A stretch of 64,000 nt of DNA from Desulfarculales bacterium (lineage in GTDB: Bacteria > Desulfobacterota > Desulfarculia > Desulfarculales > Desulfarculaceae). The stretch spans positions 1 through 64,000 of the forward strand of contig JAIRYI010000103.1 in NCBI GenBank assembly GCA_031267815.1, written 5' to 3'. The notes under the pieces are model-generated. The model ran no database searches, was not told the DNA's origin, and saw only the letters and a program-made list of their open reading frames with translations. Position numbers and translations under genes: made by a program. Of this stretch, positions 16,420 through 24,523 are shown one piece after another (the stretch's first letter is position 1; each line of letters opens with the position of its first letter).

Positions 16420-17346
16420 TTACAGTTTTTTGGTTATGTCAGCCGGCACGGCCTCCGCCAGCTGCCCGGCCGCATGGCCGGGTAAAGGAGCCGGGGCGGA
16501 AAAAGTAAAACGGGCATCCGCCGGCCTGGCTTCCAACTCCCGGAAATAGCGCTCTTCCGCGCTGATGGCCTCTGACTTGCCATCCGCCGCCGCGAAATTC
16601 ACCGGCTGCTTGACTTCCGCCAGGGCGGCGGCGAAGGAAACAGTTTCCTCAGCCTTGGCCGGTTCCAGCTTGCCCGCATCCACCAGGGCCTTGACCCGCC
16701 CCTGGCGCGTGTCCGCTGCCAGCTTGCCCCGGAAAGCGGCAAATTCAGCCGCGGTTTTGGCCCCCGCTTCCTCAGCCGCTTTTTTCGCCTTTTCCGCCTC
16801 GTCCTTGCCCTTGGCGCTGTCGTCCAGCGCGGTTTTTAGTTTGGCGATCTCCTCCTGGGCGGCTGAAAGCCGGGCCTGAAGTTCGCCGATTTGCCTTTGC
16901 AGTTCCTGAAGTTCCATACCGTTTTCCTGTGCTGAAAAATTGATTGTCACAGCCGGAGCCGCCAAAGCCACCGGCCCCAAACCGTCTATGGCCGGAGCCG
17001 CCGCCCCTAAAAGACCTACATGCAAAAGGCGGGTCTTGTCCGGCGACAGGCTCATGGACACATAGCGATAATTACGATTTTGAACCAGTTTTTTTACTTC
17101 CGCCGGAACGTGCGCGAACCTTGCGAACAATTTCGCGCCTTCCCGTTTTAGATCCTTAACCCAGCCATAGGCCGGGGCGTTGTCCTGGGGATGGCCCAAC
17201 ACCAGCGGAGCCTCGGATTTGGCCGGATCATAGGCCGCCCGGATGCGCTCCAGGTCGGCCTCGCTAAAGCTGTGCGGCCGGCCTTGGGAATCCTCAAAAA
17301 TGCCGGTCCGGGCGATACACACCCAGGGACTTGTTGGTGCGGGCAT
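16420..17346 (-). CDS. phage head maturation protease and scaffold (Mu I-like)
   Basis: 308 aa. N-terminal protease domain (FEDSQGRPHSFSEADLERIR, PLVLGHPQDNAPAYGWVKDL, YRYVSMSLSPDK with a candidate catalytic Ser) and C-terminal long coiled coil rich in Ala/Glu/Lys (about 135-220) that serves as scaffold. Processes head proteins before packaging. First gene of a late unit: the 26-nt element ends 50 nt upstream and the ribosome-binding site lies in a hairpin. Confidence 0.85.
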   Translation of the reverse strand: MPAPTSPWVCIARTGIFEDSQGRPHSFSEADLERIRAAYDPAKSEAPLVLGHPQDNAPAYGWVKDLKREGAKLFARFAHVPAEVKKLVQNRNYRYVSMSLSPDKTRLLHVGLLGAAAPAIDGLGPVALAAPAVTINFSAQENGMELQELQRQIGELQARLSAAQEEIAKLKTALDDSAKGKDEAEKAKKAAEEAGAKTAAEFAAFRGKLAADTRQGRVKALVDAGKLEPAKAEETVSFAAALAEVKQPVNFAAADGKSEAISAEERYFRELEARPADARFTFSAPAPLPGHAAGQLAEAVPADITKKL

Positions 17347-17351
17347 AAAAA

Positions 17352-17390
17352 AGCCTCCTTCTCCAGGGTTTTTACCCGGAAAAGGAGGCT
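17352..17390 (-). promoter_or_regulatory. hairpin burying the protease ribosome-binding site
   Basis: On the minus strand AGCCTCCTT (17390-17382) pairs with AAGGAGGCT (17360-17352), with a further inner GGGT/ACCC stem. The 3' arm contains the AAGGAGG ribosome-binding site and is followed by T residues up to the ATG at 17346, so it could act as a translation gate or as an intrinsic terminator (attenuator). Confidence 0.75.
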
Positions 17391-17396
17391 CTCGCC

Positions 17397-17422
17397 GGAA
17401 AGGGCGCGGAATATGCGAAGAA
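17397..17422 (-). promoter_or_regulatory. late control element, copy I (protease-capsid unit)
   Basis: 26-nt minus-strand element beginning TTCTTCGCATAT, then TCCGCGCCC and ending TTTCC. It differs at one to three positions from copies at 22598-22623 and 32658-32683. It corresponds in place to the Mu late promoter PI. Function as an activator-binding promoter element or as an RNA antitermination site is inferred. Confidence 0.8.
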
Positions 17423-17739
17423 TCGTACTTTTGCGCTTAAATTTTTTTCATTGGCGGAAAAATCAACTTTTGCATATTTACTATATTTGTTTTACGTCCG
17501 CATTTTTAAATCTTGGATTCCGGGACAAGCCCGGAATGACAAAGAGGGGCCCGGAATGACATCAGCAACGAAAGGTTTATTTTTTAATATGCAGAGGCCT
17601 CTATTTTTATTCAAAGTTTAATCACTTGAAAATATTAGAAAAATTTATGAAAGTTTATGTTTTTTTACTACGATTGAGGTGAGAGAAGATAAAGGCTGAC
17701 AGGGAAGGATGGAAATTCAGCAGGGGCAAAAGGTTTAAG
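17423..17739. other. AT-rich intergenic gap with REP-like repeat
   Basis: About 315 nt without a convincing gene between the protease unit and the ADP-ribosylglycohydrolase stop. It holds an inverted repeat ATTCCGGG acaag CCCGGAAT (17517-17537) and a second GGCCCGGAATGAC copy (17547-17560), a form of short dispersed repeat common in bacterial intergenic DNA. A TATGCAGAGGCCTCT stretch near 17588 resembles host repeat pieces at 41848. Late transcription of the portal unit probably ends here. Confidence 0.6.
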
Positions 17740-18660
17740 TTAAGCTCCACATAAAGGCATAAAAATATCCTTATAGCCGGCCAGGGTCTTGCGCCAGGTC
17801 TCTGGAATATCACCCCAGCCATAGGCCAGACCGGCCAAAGCCCCGGTAACCGCCCCGGTGGTGTCGCTGTCATCCCCCAGATTAACCGCCCGCAAAACAG
17901 CGTCCCGGTAATTTTCCGTGTTCAGAAAGCACCATAAAGCGGCTTCCAGGGTATCGATGACAAACCCTCCGCTCCTTATGGCCGCTTCCGGCAGGGCGCT
18001 TATATCAGACCGTAAAATCCGGGCAAATTTGTCCAGAGTCTGGCTGTCGATGTAAGGACAGCCTTTCTGAAAATCGCTTTGCAGCCCGGCATAAGCCGCC
18101 TTTTTCTCCATTCCGCCCAGCAGTTTCAGTAAATATTCCAGATAAATGAAACATGCCGCCACTGACAGGGGGTGGGCGTGGGTAATAGAAGAAACGGCTT
18201 TGGTAATTTGGAAACGTTCCGCAACCGGCTTGCCGTCGAGATAAAACACCAGCGGCGCTATGCGCATGAGGCTCCCGTTGCCGTTTTCATGTTCCTCCGC
18301 GCACCCGGCGCTTTCCGGGGCAACCCCAGCTTTCAGGCGGGCAATTGCCTTCGCGGTCGCCCGGCCAATGTCGAAGACTTCACCCCAAGCGCTGAACGCG
18401 CCCTCATCATGCCATTTTATAAAATTTTTGGCTATATCCCCCGGGTCAAAACCACGGAAAAGAGAATCAGCCAGACACAGAGTAAGAGATGTATCATCAG
18501 ACCAGGTTCCGGGCGGCTGATTATGGGCGCCGCAGCCTTGCATCCCGGTCACCCGGAAGCTGCCCCGAGGCCGGAATTCCACCGGAACCCCTAAAGCATC
18601 GCCCACGGCAACCCCCAGAAGCAAAGAGGATAAAGCTGTTCTTTTATCGTTCTCGTTCAT
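17740..18660 (-). CDS. ADP-ribosylglycohydrolase (DraG/ARH family)
   Basis: 306 aa. All core motifs are present: GVAVGDALG (16-24), the metal-binding WSDDT (53-57, usual TDDT), NGNGSLMRIAPL (126-137) and NLGDDSDTTGAVTGALAG (about 260-277). These enzymes remove ADP-ribose from proteins or nucleic acids using two metal ions. The gene starts in an ATGA overlap with the Cys-rich gene, which itself overlaps the MuF-ADP-ribosyltransferase gene. The coupling suggests it reverses the modification made by that enzyme (immunity role). The partnership is inference; the enzyme family is clear. Confidence 0.93.
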   Translation of the reverse strand: MNENDKRTALSSLLLGVAVGDALGVPVEFRPRGSFRVTGMQGCGAHNQPPGTWSDDTSLTLCLADSLFRGFDPGDIAKNFIKWHDEGAFSAWGEVFDIGRATAKAIARLKAGVAPESAGCAEEHENGNGSLMRIAPLVFYLDGKPVAERFQITKAVSSITHAHPLSVAACFIYLEYLLKLLGGMEKKAAYAGLQSDFQKGCPYIDSQTLDKFARILRSDISALPEAAIRSGGFVIDTLEAALWCFLNTENYRDAVLRAVNLGDDSDTTGAVTGALAGLAYGWGDIPETWRKTLAGYKDIFMPLCGA

Positions 18661-19058
18661 TCTTCCTCTTCGTAAAATTCACAGTCCGCGCCGTCAAAGT
18701 ATACATCATGCGGCTTTGTTTCCGGATCTTCAAATATCATACAGGTATCAGTGCTGGCTCTATCCAGTTTAATGCCTTTGTACTCGGTTGGGCGGAACAG
18801 ACAGCTTTCGCACGCCCTGGCGTTCGGCCCTGTTGTGGCAAACATTTCACTTTCCCAGCGCGGCCTTTGTTGGCAGTTTCCCGTCTTTTTATCTACGCGC
18901 CAGCATTGGAATCGCTCAACTTCCGTGTTCTTGCGCATGACTTGCAGATAAAAAGACTCTTCCGTTTCATCAATAACCTCAACTATCCGCGAAATAGGAT
19001 ATTCAGCGTCCCCGGACAGGCATCCCGTCAATTTGTCTTTAGCCTCGGAAATATTCAT
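18657..19058 (-). CDS. Cys-rich small protein between MuF-ADP-ribosyltransferase and ADP-ribosylglycohydrolase
   Basis: 133 aa. Residues 1-60 form an alpha/beta start (AKDKLTGCLSGDAEYPISRI, EESFYLQVM); residues 65-133 carry Cys at NCQQR, ACESCLFRP, DTCMIF and ADCEFYEEEE with a KPHDVYF turn, like a small metal-binding knuckle seen near head proteins of other phages. It overlaps both neighbours by 4 nt, so the three are made together. It may be an immunity factor, a chaperone for the toxin domain or a head protein. Function unknown. Confidence 0.65.
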   Translation of the reverse strand: MNISEAKDKLTGCLSGDAEYPISRIVEVIDETEESFYLQVMRKNTEVERFQCWRVDKKTGNCQQRPRWESEMFATTGPNARACESCLFRPTEYKGIKLDRASTDTCMIFEDPETKPHDVYFDGADCEFYEEEE

Positions 19059-20989
19059 TCTGCCCCCTCTCCTATCTGGTCAACGACTTCAAGATCAAAA
19101 TAGGTGTTTCCGCTTCTCTTTTCTACTCTAATTATTTTAAAAGTCGTCCCTCGCTGAATAATTGTTTCATCTTCAGAGCCGAAATTGGATTGTTTTGTTT
19201 TGCCGTCCCAGGTCAGCTTGGCTCCGTCCCCATAATGACTGAACGGCTCTGCATACATCATTCTTGTCCCCTTGGGGCAATATATGTTAAAAATATAGCC
19301 GCTGAACCCTTTACCCTTGGCGCTCCCGCAAGACGCAAAGGCATCCTCGGTTATCCGCTCTCTCAGCAATGCCTTTTCCAACTGGCTTTGCGTCCATTTC
19401 TGCAAATCTTTTTCCGAAATTCCGAGAAATGCCGCCGCGCCCCGCGTTGATTCAAGCCCCCGTTGCAACCAAATATCAGTAGTATAGCTGGATTTATTGA
19501 TCAGGCTGGTCAGGTGGCGGATGGCCTCAGCTCTGCCCTCATAGTTCAAGTCAACCTTGCCTATGCCTTTGGAAGTATACCAGCTGCCCTCATAACCCCG
19601 CAAGGGGCGGTTAAAACTGCCGGAACCGCGGGTATACTCATATATCGCTTCCCGTTCGGCCGGGGAGGCGTTTTGCCATACCTGGCCGCACACCTCCCGC
19701 AGGGCGTCATCAGCCTCTTGCGGATTTTTAGCCCACAGAGCCGCCGCCTTGCGCTCAGCCGAAAAGGGATCATCCTCCGGAATAACCCCGCCGTTTTTAA
19801 GCGCCGTCAAATTATTGCGGACTTTATCCAGCGCGCTTTGCACATCATGATAGCGCTTGCCCTCAACCGCGAATTCATCCAGTTCCTGCAAAAGCTGGGT
19901 GAACTTTTGCAGTTCCGCCTCCGGCAGCCCGGAATCTTGCAGTTTGTCCTGGAAATAATCCTTTTTGGCCTGAATGCTGGCCGATTTAGCCAACCAGTCG
20001 GCGGTGGTGATGTCTTGCTGCCAGATGCCGCTATAGGTTTTAACTTCCAAGCCAGCCAGTTCCGCTTCCAGGCGCTTCTGTTCCCTGACCAGCTTTTTCT
20101 TCTCCGCCGTCTGCCGGCGCTTGTCAAGAATTTCTTGGAGCCGCGCCTTCTGGGCTTCCAGGGCGGCCAGGGCTTGGCTGTCGCTTTCGGCTTTTATCCG
20201 CGCTTCCAGATTGCTGATTTGTTCTCCCAGCTTCTTTTGGGTCAGAATCTCTTTCTGGGGCTTTACCCCCGGCAGCCCCGCCGTGGGATCGCTCAACCAG
20301 GTTTTACCCGGATTGCTCTGCCAGCCCACATCCGCCCCCGGTTTAGCCACATAGGTTTCCCAATCGCCGTTTTGCTTGTCCACATACATCCCGGGGCCGG
20401 GCATCTTGGTCTCAGGTTCAAGCCCTTCCTTGGTCATCTGCCGGGCTGATAATGATCGCACCCCGCAGCGGCATCGGTGCCCGTTGGGCGGGTAGTTCTC
20501 CTCCCAGAATTCATGGTCAGCCGGGAAAACTTTGCCGCTTAATATCGCGTGACTGGGCCGCACCTTCTCATCACCCACCGTGATGTATTGCCAATAGGGC
20601 CGTATTTTCTTCACTTCCTGCAGTTTGGCATAGCGCCCGGCGCTGTAAGCGGTTTGTAAGTTGTTGCGGAAAATGGTCTCCAGGCGGCGGCCTTGCCAGC
20701 CGGTAATTGCCAGCACCTCAGCAATCCGCTCTTGGAAATCTTTAAGGGTTTCCCCGTTTTTCAGAGCTTCCCCCAAGGCGTCTTTTACTGTCTGCACCAT
20801 GTCCTGCGCCGCCAGCCCGGCCGTATAAAAGGCCCGGTCCCGGGCCGAAAACGCCAGCTTTTGCACCTCGTGATAGGGCATGGCCGCCTTCCAGGCCCAA
20901 AAGGCAAGAGCCGCTTCCGGTTGCACCGGTTCACAAATGATTTCCGGAGCAGGCAGGTTGTCCAACGGATCCGCCATGTTACTTGCCAT
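19055..20989 (-). CDS. MuF head morphogenesis protein fused to a C-terminal ADP-ribosyltransferase toxin domain
   Basis: 644 aa, far longer than an ordinary MuF. Residues about 50-185: MuF domain, with TGWQGRRLETIFRNNLQTAY and the diagnostic VRPSHAILSGKVFP and NGHRCRCGVR. Residues 250-310: coiled coil. Residues about 445-640: ADP-ribosyltransferase of the R-S-E class: IYEYTRGSGSFNRPLRGYEG, R510 in DIWLQRG, S553 in EDAFASCGS, and E606/E608 (ExE) in GSEDETIIQRGTTFKI. ExE favours arginine as acceptor. MuF proteins are minor head components, so the domain may enter the host with DNA. Some MuF proteins are known to carry toxin tails; this pairing is described in Findings. Confidence 0.87.
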   Translation of the reverse strand: MASNMADPLDNLPAPEIICEPVQPEAALAFWAWKAAMPYHEVQKLAFSARDRAFYTAGLAAQDMVQTVKDALGEALKNGETLKDFQERIAEVLAITGWQGRRLETIFRNNLQTAYSAGRYAKLQEVKKIRPYWQYITVGDEKVRPSHAILSGKVFPADHEFWEENYPPNGHRCRCGVRSLSARQMTKEGLEPETKMPGPGMYVDKQNGDWETYVAKPGADVGWQSNPGKTWLSDPTAGLPGVKPQKEILTQKKLGEQISNLEARIKAESDSQALAALEAQKARLQEILDKRRQTAEKKKLVREQKRLEAELAGLEVKTYSGIWQQDITTADWLAKSASIQAKKDYFQDKLQDSGLPEAELQKFTQLLQELDEFAVEGKRYHDVQSALDKVRNNLTALKNGGVIPEDDPFSAERKAAALWAKNPQEADDALREVCGQVWQNASPAEREAIYEYTRGSGSFNRPLRGYEGSWYTSKGIGKVDLNYEGRAEAIRHLTSLINKSSYTTDIWLQRGLESTRGAAAFLGISEKDLQKWTQSQLEKALLRERITEDAFASCGSAKGKGFSGYIFNIYCPKGTRMMYAEPFSHYGDGAKLTWDGKTKQSNFGSEDETIIQRGTTFKIIRVEKRSGNTYFDLEVVDQIGEGAE

Positions 20990-20990
20990 G

Positions 20991-22547
20991 CTACTTGTCC
21001 TCTTTGGCTTCGGCCTGCACCGCCGCCGCGCCCATCCCAGCCGCCGCCGTCATGGTCCGGGCCAGCAAATCTTCTATTTCTGAAGGCGAAGCGGCGCGGG
21101 ATGCCAGCAGATCAGCCAGCAAAAGCTCCAGTTCATCCAGGTTTTGGGCCCGCTTGACCGCGTTCTCAAGTTGGGTGACAAATTTTGCGTTAGCCTGAAG
21201 CGCTTCCGGCATGATTTGCTTTATGGCCGCATCCAGCCGTCCTTGCGCTTCCTCGGCCAAAAAGGCGGACTTGGCAGGCGCGGCGGCGCTGAACTGGGCC
21301 GGGAAGCCGGCCTCTTGCTTGGGCCGGAGAGTAAATTCCGATGGTTTAAGATTATAATTTTCCTGGAAATGCTCGGCCGTGAAATCAACCCCGATCTCAT
21401 ACAGCTTTTTATCCAGCTCGGCCCGGCCTTGCAGGTCTTGAGGCTCCTCATAGCTGAACAGGGGCGCGAACACGCCCCGGCCCGCGTTTACCTGGGTATA
21501 GAGCCAGGCGATCTCATTCATGGCGTCCGCCACCATGGCTTTATCAGCTTCGGCCAGACCTTCGGCCACATCTTCGTGAGTGGCGGCGGCTGCCTGGCTG
21601 TTGTTGCGGCCCTCCATCTCCACCGTCAGGGTCTGCCCCATGAGCAGCTTGGAAATGGCCTTGTCCTGGCGGGCCAGAAAACGTTCATGTACCTGATCCT
21701 GGTTGCCGGTCATAGCCAGAAACTCAATTTCCGCGCCCGCCGGAAGCACGGCTACGCAGTCCTGCACCATTCTGGCCATATGAGCGGCCATTTCCCGCTT
21801 GTCCTGGCCTGAAGCCCCTTTGGGCGCTTTGCCCACCACCCAGGGCAGACCGTGCCGCTCCACGAACTTGGCGTAAAATTGCAGGCCCCCGCGCTTAAAG
21901 GCTACCGGCCACAGGCAGCGGGAAAGCAGGCGCAGGCCGTAAGGGTTGTCATAGCTGGCGTGATGTGATACCAGCACGAACTTGCCCGCCGGTAAGCTTT
22001 TAGGCTCCAGCCCCGCTTCGCCCCGGAAGAAAAGTTGATTGTTGTTGTCAAAGGCAAACCAGTGATAAGGCCGGGCCACAATGTCGATAAAATGCCACCA
22101 GCCGTCGTTGCCCGGGGCCCAGATTAGTTCCAGGACCGCCAGGCCGTAAAAAGGCGCGTCCAGGATAGAAGATATGAGCGGCCGCAGGCTTAACCGCTCC
22201 AGGTCTTGCATCAGCCGGTCATAGACATTCTGCGCTTCCCGGGTCACCGGCTCGCCGTCCGGCCCTCCGGGCCGGAATCCGTACTGGGCCGCGCTCAACA
22301 CTCTGTTTTTACGTGATAAAGTGGCGGTGGTGACCTGGTCGTCACTGTAAAGCTCGGCCAGCACCCGGGCGTCATCGCCGCGCTTGCGCAAGACCGGGTC
22401 AGGATCGGGCAGCTGGCTGAGCCAAAGCCCCAGATCGCTTAAAGACGCGCCCGCGTTTTGGCGGGTGGCGATCTCACTGGTCAGGCTTTCCATAGCAAAC
22501 GGCTTGAAATCGCCGTTGGCTAGATAAATTCCTTTTGCATCAGGCAT
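20991..22547 (-). CDS. portal protein (Mu gp29-like, DUF935)
   Basis: 518 aa. Starts MPDAKGIYLANGDFKPFAME; carries the DUF935 patterns LPDPDPVLRKRGDDARVLAEL, LSRKNRVLSAAQYGFRPGG and FWHFIDIVARPYHWF-like and KFVERHGLPWVVGKAPKG, LMGQTLTVEM. Forms the dodecameric DNA entry ring. First gene of the portal-MuF-glycohydrolase unit. In Mu it directly follows the large terminase; here terminase lies 15 kb away on the other strand. Confidence 0.9.
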   Translation of the reverse strand: MPDAKGIYLANGDFKPFAMESLTSEIATRQNAGASLSDLGLWLSQLPDPDPVLRKRGDDARVLAELYSDDQVTTATLSRKNRVLSAAQYGFRPGGPDGEPVTREAQNVYDRLMQDLERLSLRPLISSILDAPFYGLAVLELIWAPGNDGWWHFIDIVARPYHWFAFDNNNQLFFRGEAGLEPKSLPAGKFVLVSHHASYDNPYGLRLLSRCLWPVAFKRGGLQFYAKFVERHGLPWVVGKAPKGASGQDKREMAAHMARMVQDCVAVLPAGAEIEFLAMTGNQDQVHERFLARQDKAISKLLMGQTLTVEMEGRNNSQAAAATHEDVAEGLAEADKAMVADAMNEIAWLYTQVNAGRGVFAPLFSYEEPQDLQGRAELDKKLYEIGVDFTAEHFQENYNLKPSEFTLRPKQEAGFPAQFSAAAPAKSAFLAEEAQGRLDAAIKQIMPEALQANAKFVTQLENAVKRAQNLDELELLLADLLASRAASPSEIEDLLARTMTAAAGMGAAAVQAEAKEDK

Positions 22548-22551
22548 AAAG

Positions 22552-22593
22552 TTCCTCCCTGTTTCCCTAATTTTGACCGGAAACAGGGAGGAA
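22552..22593 (-). promoter_or_regulatory. hairpin burying the portal ribosome-binding site
   Basis: A perfect 15-bp stem: 22552-22566 and 22579-22593, loop 12 nt. On the minus strand the 3' arm contains GGGAGGAA, the portal ribosome-binding site 6 nt before ATG 22547. It starts 4 nt after the 26-nt late element. Translation or early termination control is inferred. Confidence 0.8.
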
Positions 22594-22597
22594 TGCG

Positions 22598-22623
22598 GGA
22601 AAGGGCGCGGACTATGCGAAGAA
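22598..22623 (-). promoter_or_regulatory. late control element, copy P (portal unit)
   Basis: 26-nt minus-strand element, TTCTTCGCATAG then TCCGCGCCC and TTTCC. Ends exactly 50 nt before the portal ATG, the same spacing as copy I before the protease ATG. Confidence 0.8.
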
Positions 22624-22709
22624 AATGAATTTGACCATAAGCCGGAAGGCGGATAGACTGAAAAAACGTATATGATGTTCGCAGGAAAGACTATTTCCAG
22701 GAGGAAATC

Positions 22710-23747
22710 ATGTCAGGTATAATTCCAGAGGATTTAATGCCAATGGTTGTTGGCCCTGATTATTTTGCCTCGATCCTGTTCCAGTCGCCCAACTCTCCAC
22801 AATGGCGAATAGTAAAGGAACTATGCTCACAGGTTGAGGATGTCGCGGGAGGTGAAGATTTTTTTATCGTAGCCTTTCGGCAGCAACCAGAGTCCTTGAG
22901 GTTGTTCTCTATAATTGTTGGCATGGTATCTAGTTGGAAGTCCTCTCATATATTTGTTCAAGGTCGCAAAATTGATAACTTATTTAGCCTAAAATGGCTT
23001 TCCTGTTATCTCGATTCGCTGAAATGCAAAGAGGCCAGTGTATGGTGCCTCCGCATAATTAACGCACCCTCACCTATGACCGTTCCAACAACAGTGAACC
23101 AAGCTATAGGACCGGTGTCTGATTCTTCAGCCGCCATCCTTGACGACAAACGCCGCTACCGTGCTTTGGCCAAAGCCGCCATTATACGTCTGTATCTGGA
23201 CTGGCAACGCAAGCATGGGGCCGCCAGAGCGCAAAAACGAGCCTTTGTTGATGCTTATCTTGACGGGACATGGCCCGATCTGCTTAAAGAATTTGGCCCG
23301 CGCATATCCTGGCAGTCGCTCGAGCGCTGGAAACTGGAACAGGCACGGATGGGTAGCGTATTGGCTCTGGCCGATAAGCGAGGAATCGCCCACAAAGGCC
23401 GGACAAACCTTACCGATCAGCATAGAGCTATTATTCTCGAACAAATTCGTTCATCCAACACGCCCAACACTGCCCAGAGCGCCCGGCAAATTCGGGAACG
23501 CTGCATAGCTGAAGGCTTATGGGTGCCTTCCGAGCAGACCATCATCCGCTTTGTTAAGATTTGCTCACCTCAAACAAGAGGCGGGTCTCATTTTGTATCT
23601 CCATGTAAAAAAATTGGGGAATACAGATGGGGTTATCTCGAATTACCATCATCACTAAAAGACCAATTTTACACACATGTTATTGAACAAGGCTATGCGG
23701 AATGTCCTAATTTCGATTTAGAACAGTTCAAAGAAATTAAAACCTGA
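22710..23747 (+). CDS. chimeric ORF carrying a truncated MuA-type DNA-binding region
   Basis: 345 aa with a strong AGGAGG site (22698-22703). Residues about 140-284 match residues 93-235 of the complete transposase at 26921 almost end to end (RRYRALAKA, LYLDWQR, LADKRGIAHKGRTNLTDQHR). This is the end-binding region; the DDE catalytic domain is absent. Residues 1-135 (GPDYFASILFQSPNSPQWRI, GGEDFFIVAF) and 285-345 (CKKIGEYRWGYLELP, ECPNFDLEQF) are not recognised. DNA identity to the full copy is moderate, so it is an old or imported paralogue, not a fresh duplication. It could compete for phage ends; also possibly a fused remnant. Confidence 0.65.
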   Translation: MSGIIPEDLMPMVVGPDYFASILFQSPNSPQWRIVKELCSQVEDVAGGEDFFIVAFRQQPESLRLFSIIVGMVSSWKSSHIFVQGRKIDNLFSLKWLSCYLDSLKCKEASVWCLRIINAPSPMTVPTTVNQAIGPVSDSSAAILDDKRRYRALAKAAIIRLYLDWQRKHGAARAQKRAFVDAYLDGTWPDLLKEFGPRISWQSLERWKLEQARMGSVLALADKRGIAHKGRTNLTDQHRAIILEQIRSSNTPNTAQSARQIRERCIAEGLWVPSEQTIIRFVKICSPQTRGGSHFVSPCKKIGEYRWGYLELPSSLKDQFYTHVIEQGYAECPNFDLEQFKEIKT

Positions 23748-23825
23748 TTACACTCCCCCCAGTAATAACGTATAGAGCAACTCCTGTTTTAGTGTATGCG
23801 GCAGGTTGCCTTCCTGGCGGCACGA

Positions 23826-24401
23826 CTAAGCGGCATCCTTGCCGCCTACCACATTTTTTAATTTTCTACGATCTTCGGGATATTCTTTTACCACAACATC
23901 GTGGAATGTATTTATTTGATATTTGAAAGCTTGAAAAGTATCTGTATTTTTAGGCAATTTATTTAATATATAATAAAATTTTTTCCTCAGCGATTCTATT
24001 TCATCATCATATTGTAATGCCAGATGATTCCGCAAACTATCGGGCGGTGAATTTCCCGATTTTGCGTATTCGATTTTAAATTGTTTTATTTTTTCAATCA
24101 ATTCTTGAGAGTAACCGTCAAAATAACCAGTGTTCATAATTAATTTGTTGCCGTATTCGATAAACTCTTCATAGCTGGTACCCGGCGATAACACATTAAT
24201 TATTTTCAAGCGCACATCTTCTCGGCCCCACCAATTGGGCTTTTTTAGGATGCTATTGACATGTGCCTGCGATACACCAACGGCATCCGCCAACTCCATT
24301 TGAGTCATACCAGAGTCAGCATGTAATTTGCGCAACGCAAAGTTAAAAGCAATTTGCCTTATAGTTGGTTCGTTTTTTTTACCCATAAAAAAATATAGCA
24401 T
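23826..24401 (-). CDS. phage repressor with XRE-type helix-turn-helix
   Basis: 191 aa. HTH at about 30-55 (SGMTQMELADAVGVSQAHVNSILKK is the recognition part), followed by a long helical C-terminal part rich in Lys/Glu without a recognisable peptidase. Divergent from the early operon across a 122-nt AT-rich spacer, the normal c-repressor position. Start is ATG 24401, or ATG 24386 (MGKKNEP); neither has a clear ribosome-binding site. Expected to hold the lysogenic state. Confidence 0.82.
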   Translation of the reverse strand: MLYFFMGKKNEPTIRQIAFNFALRKLHADSGMTQMELADAVGVSQAHVNSILKKPNWWGREDVRLKIINVLSPGTSYEEFIEYGNKLIMNTGYFDGYSQELIEKIKQFKIEYAKSGNSPPDSLRNHLALQYDDEIESLRKKFYYILNKLPKNTDTFQAFKYQINTFHDVVVKEYPEDRRKLKNVVGGKDAA

Positions 24402-24523
24402 ATTGTTATAAATTTTTAATCACTAAAAAAATTATTAAAAAATATTATTTTTTTCGTTGTTTTTTATAGCAACTTTCTATAATATTAAGCCAAAGATTAA
24501 AACTTTCGATAACGGAAAAATAT
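24402..24523. promoter_or_regulatory. divergent repressor/early promoter-operator region
   Basis: 122 nt, very AT-rich with A- and T-tracts. A TATAAT (24478-24483) stands 40 nt before the first early gene, with TTGTTT (24457-24462) as a weak -35. On the other strand TATAACAATATGC near 24395-24410 could serve the repressor. Operators cannot be defined by eye. Confidence 0.65.

Noticed and set aside
18657-19058. Second toxin gene
   Set aside because: The small Cys-rich protein shows no catalytic motif; its overlap with the ADP-ribosyltransferase fits an accessory or immunity role better, but this remains open.
19463-20449. 328-aa plus-strand frame opposite MuF
   Set aside because: Shadow of the MuF-ADP-ribosyltransferase gene, whose motifs are unambiguous.
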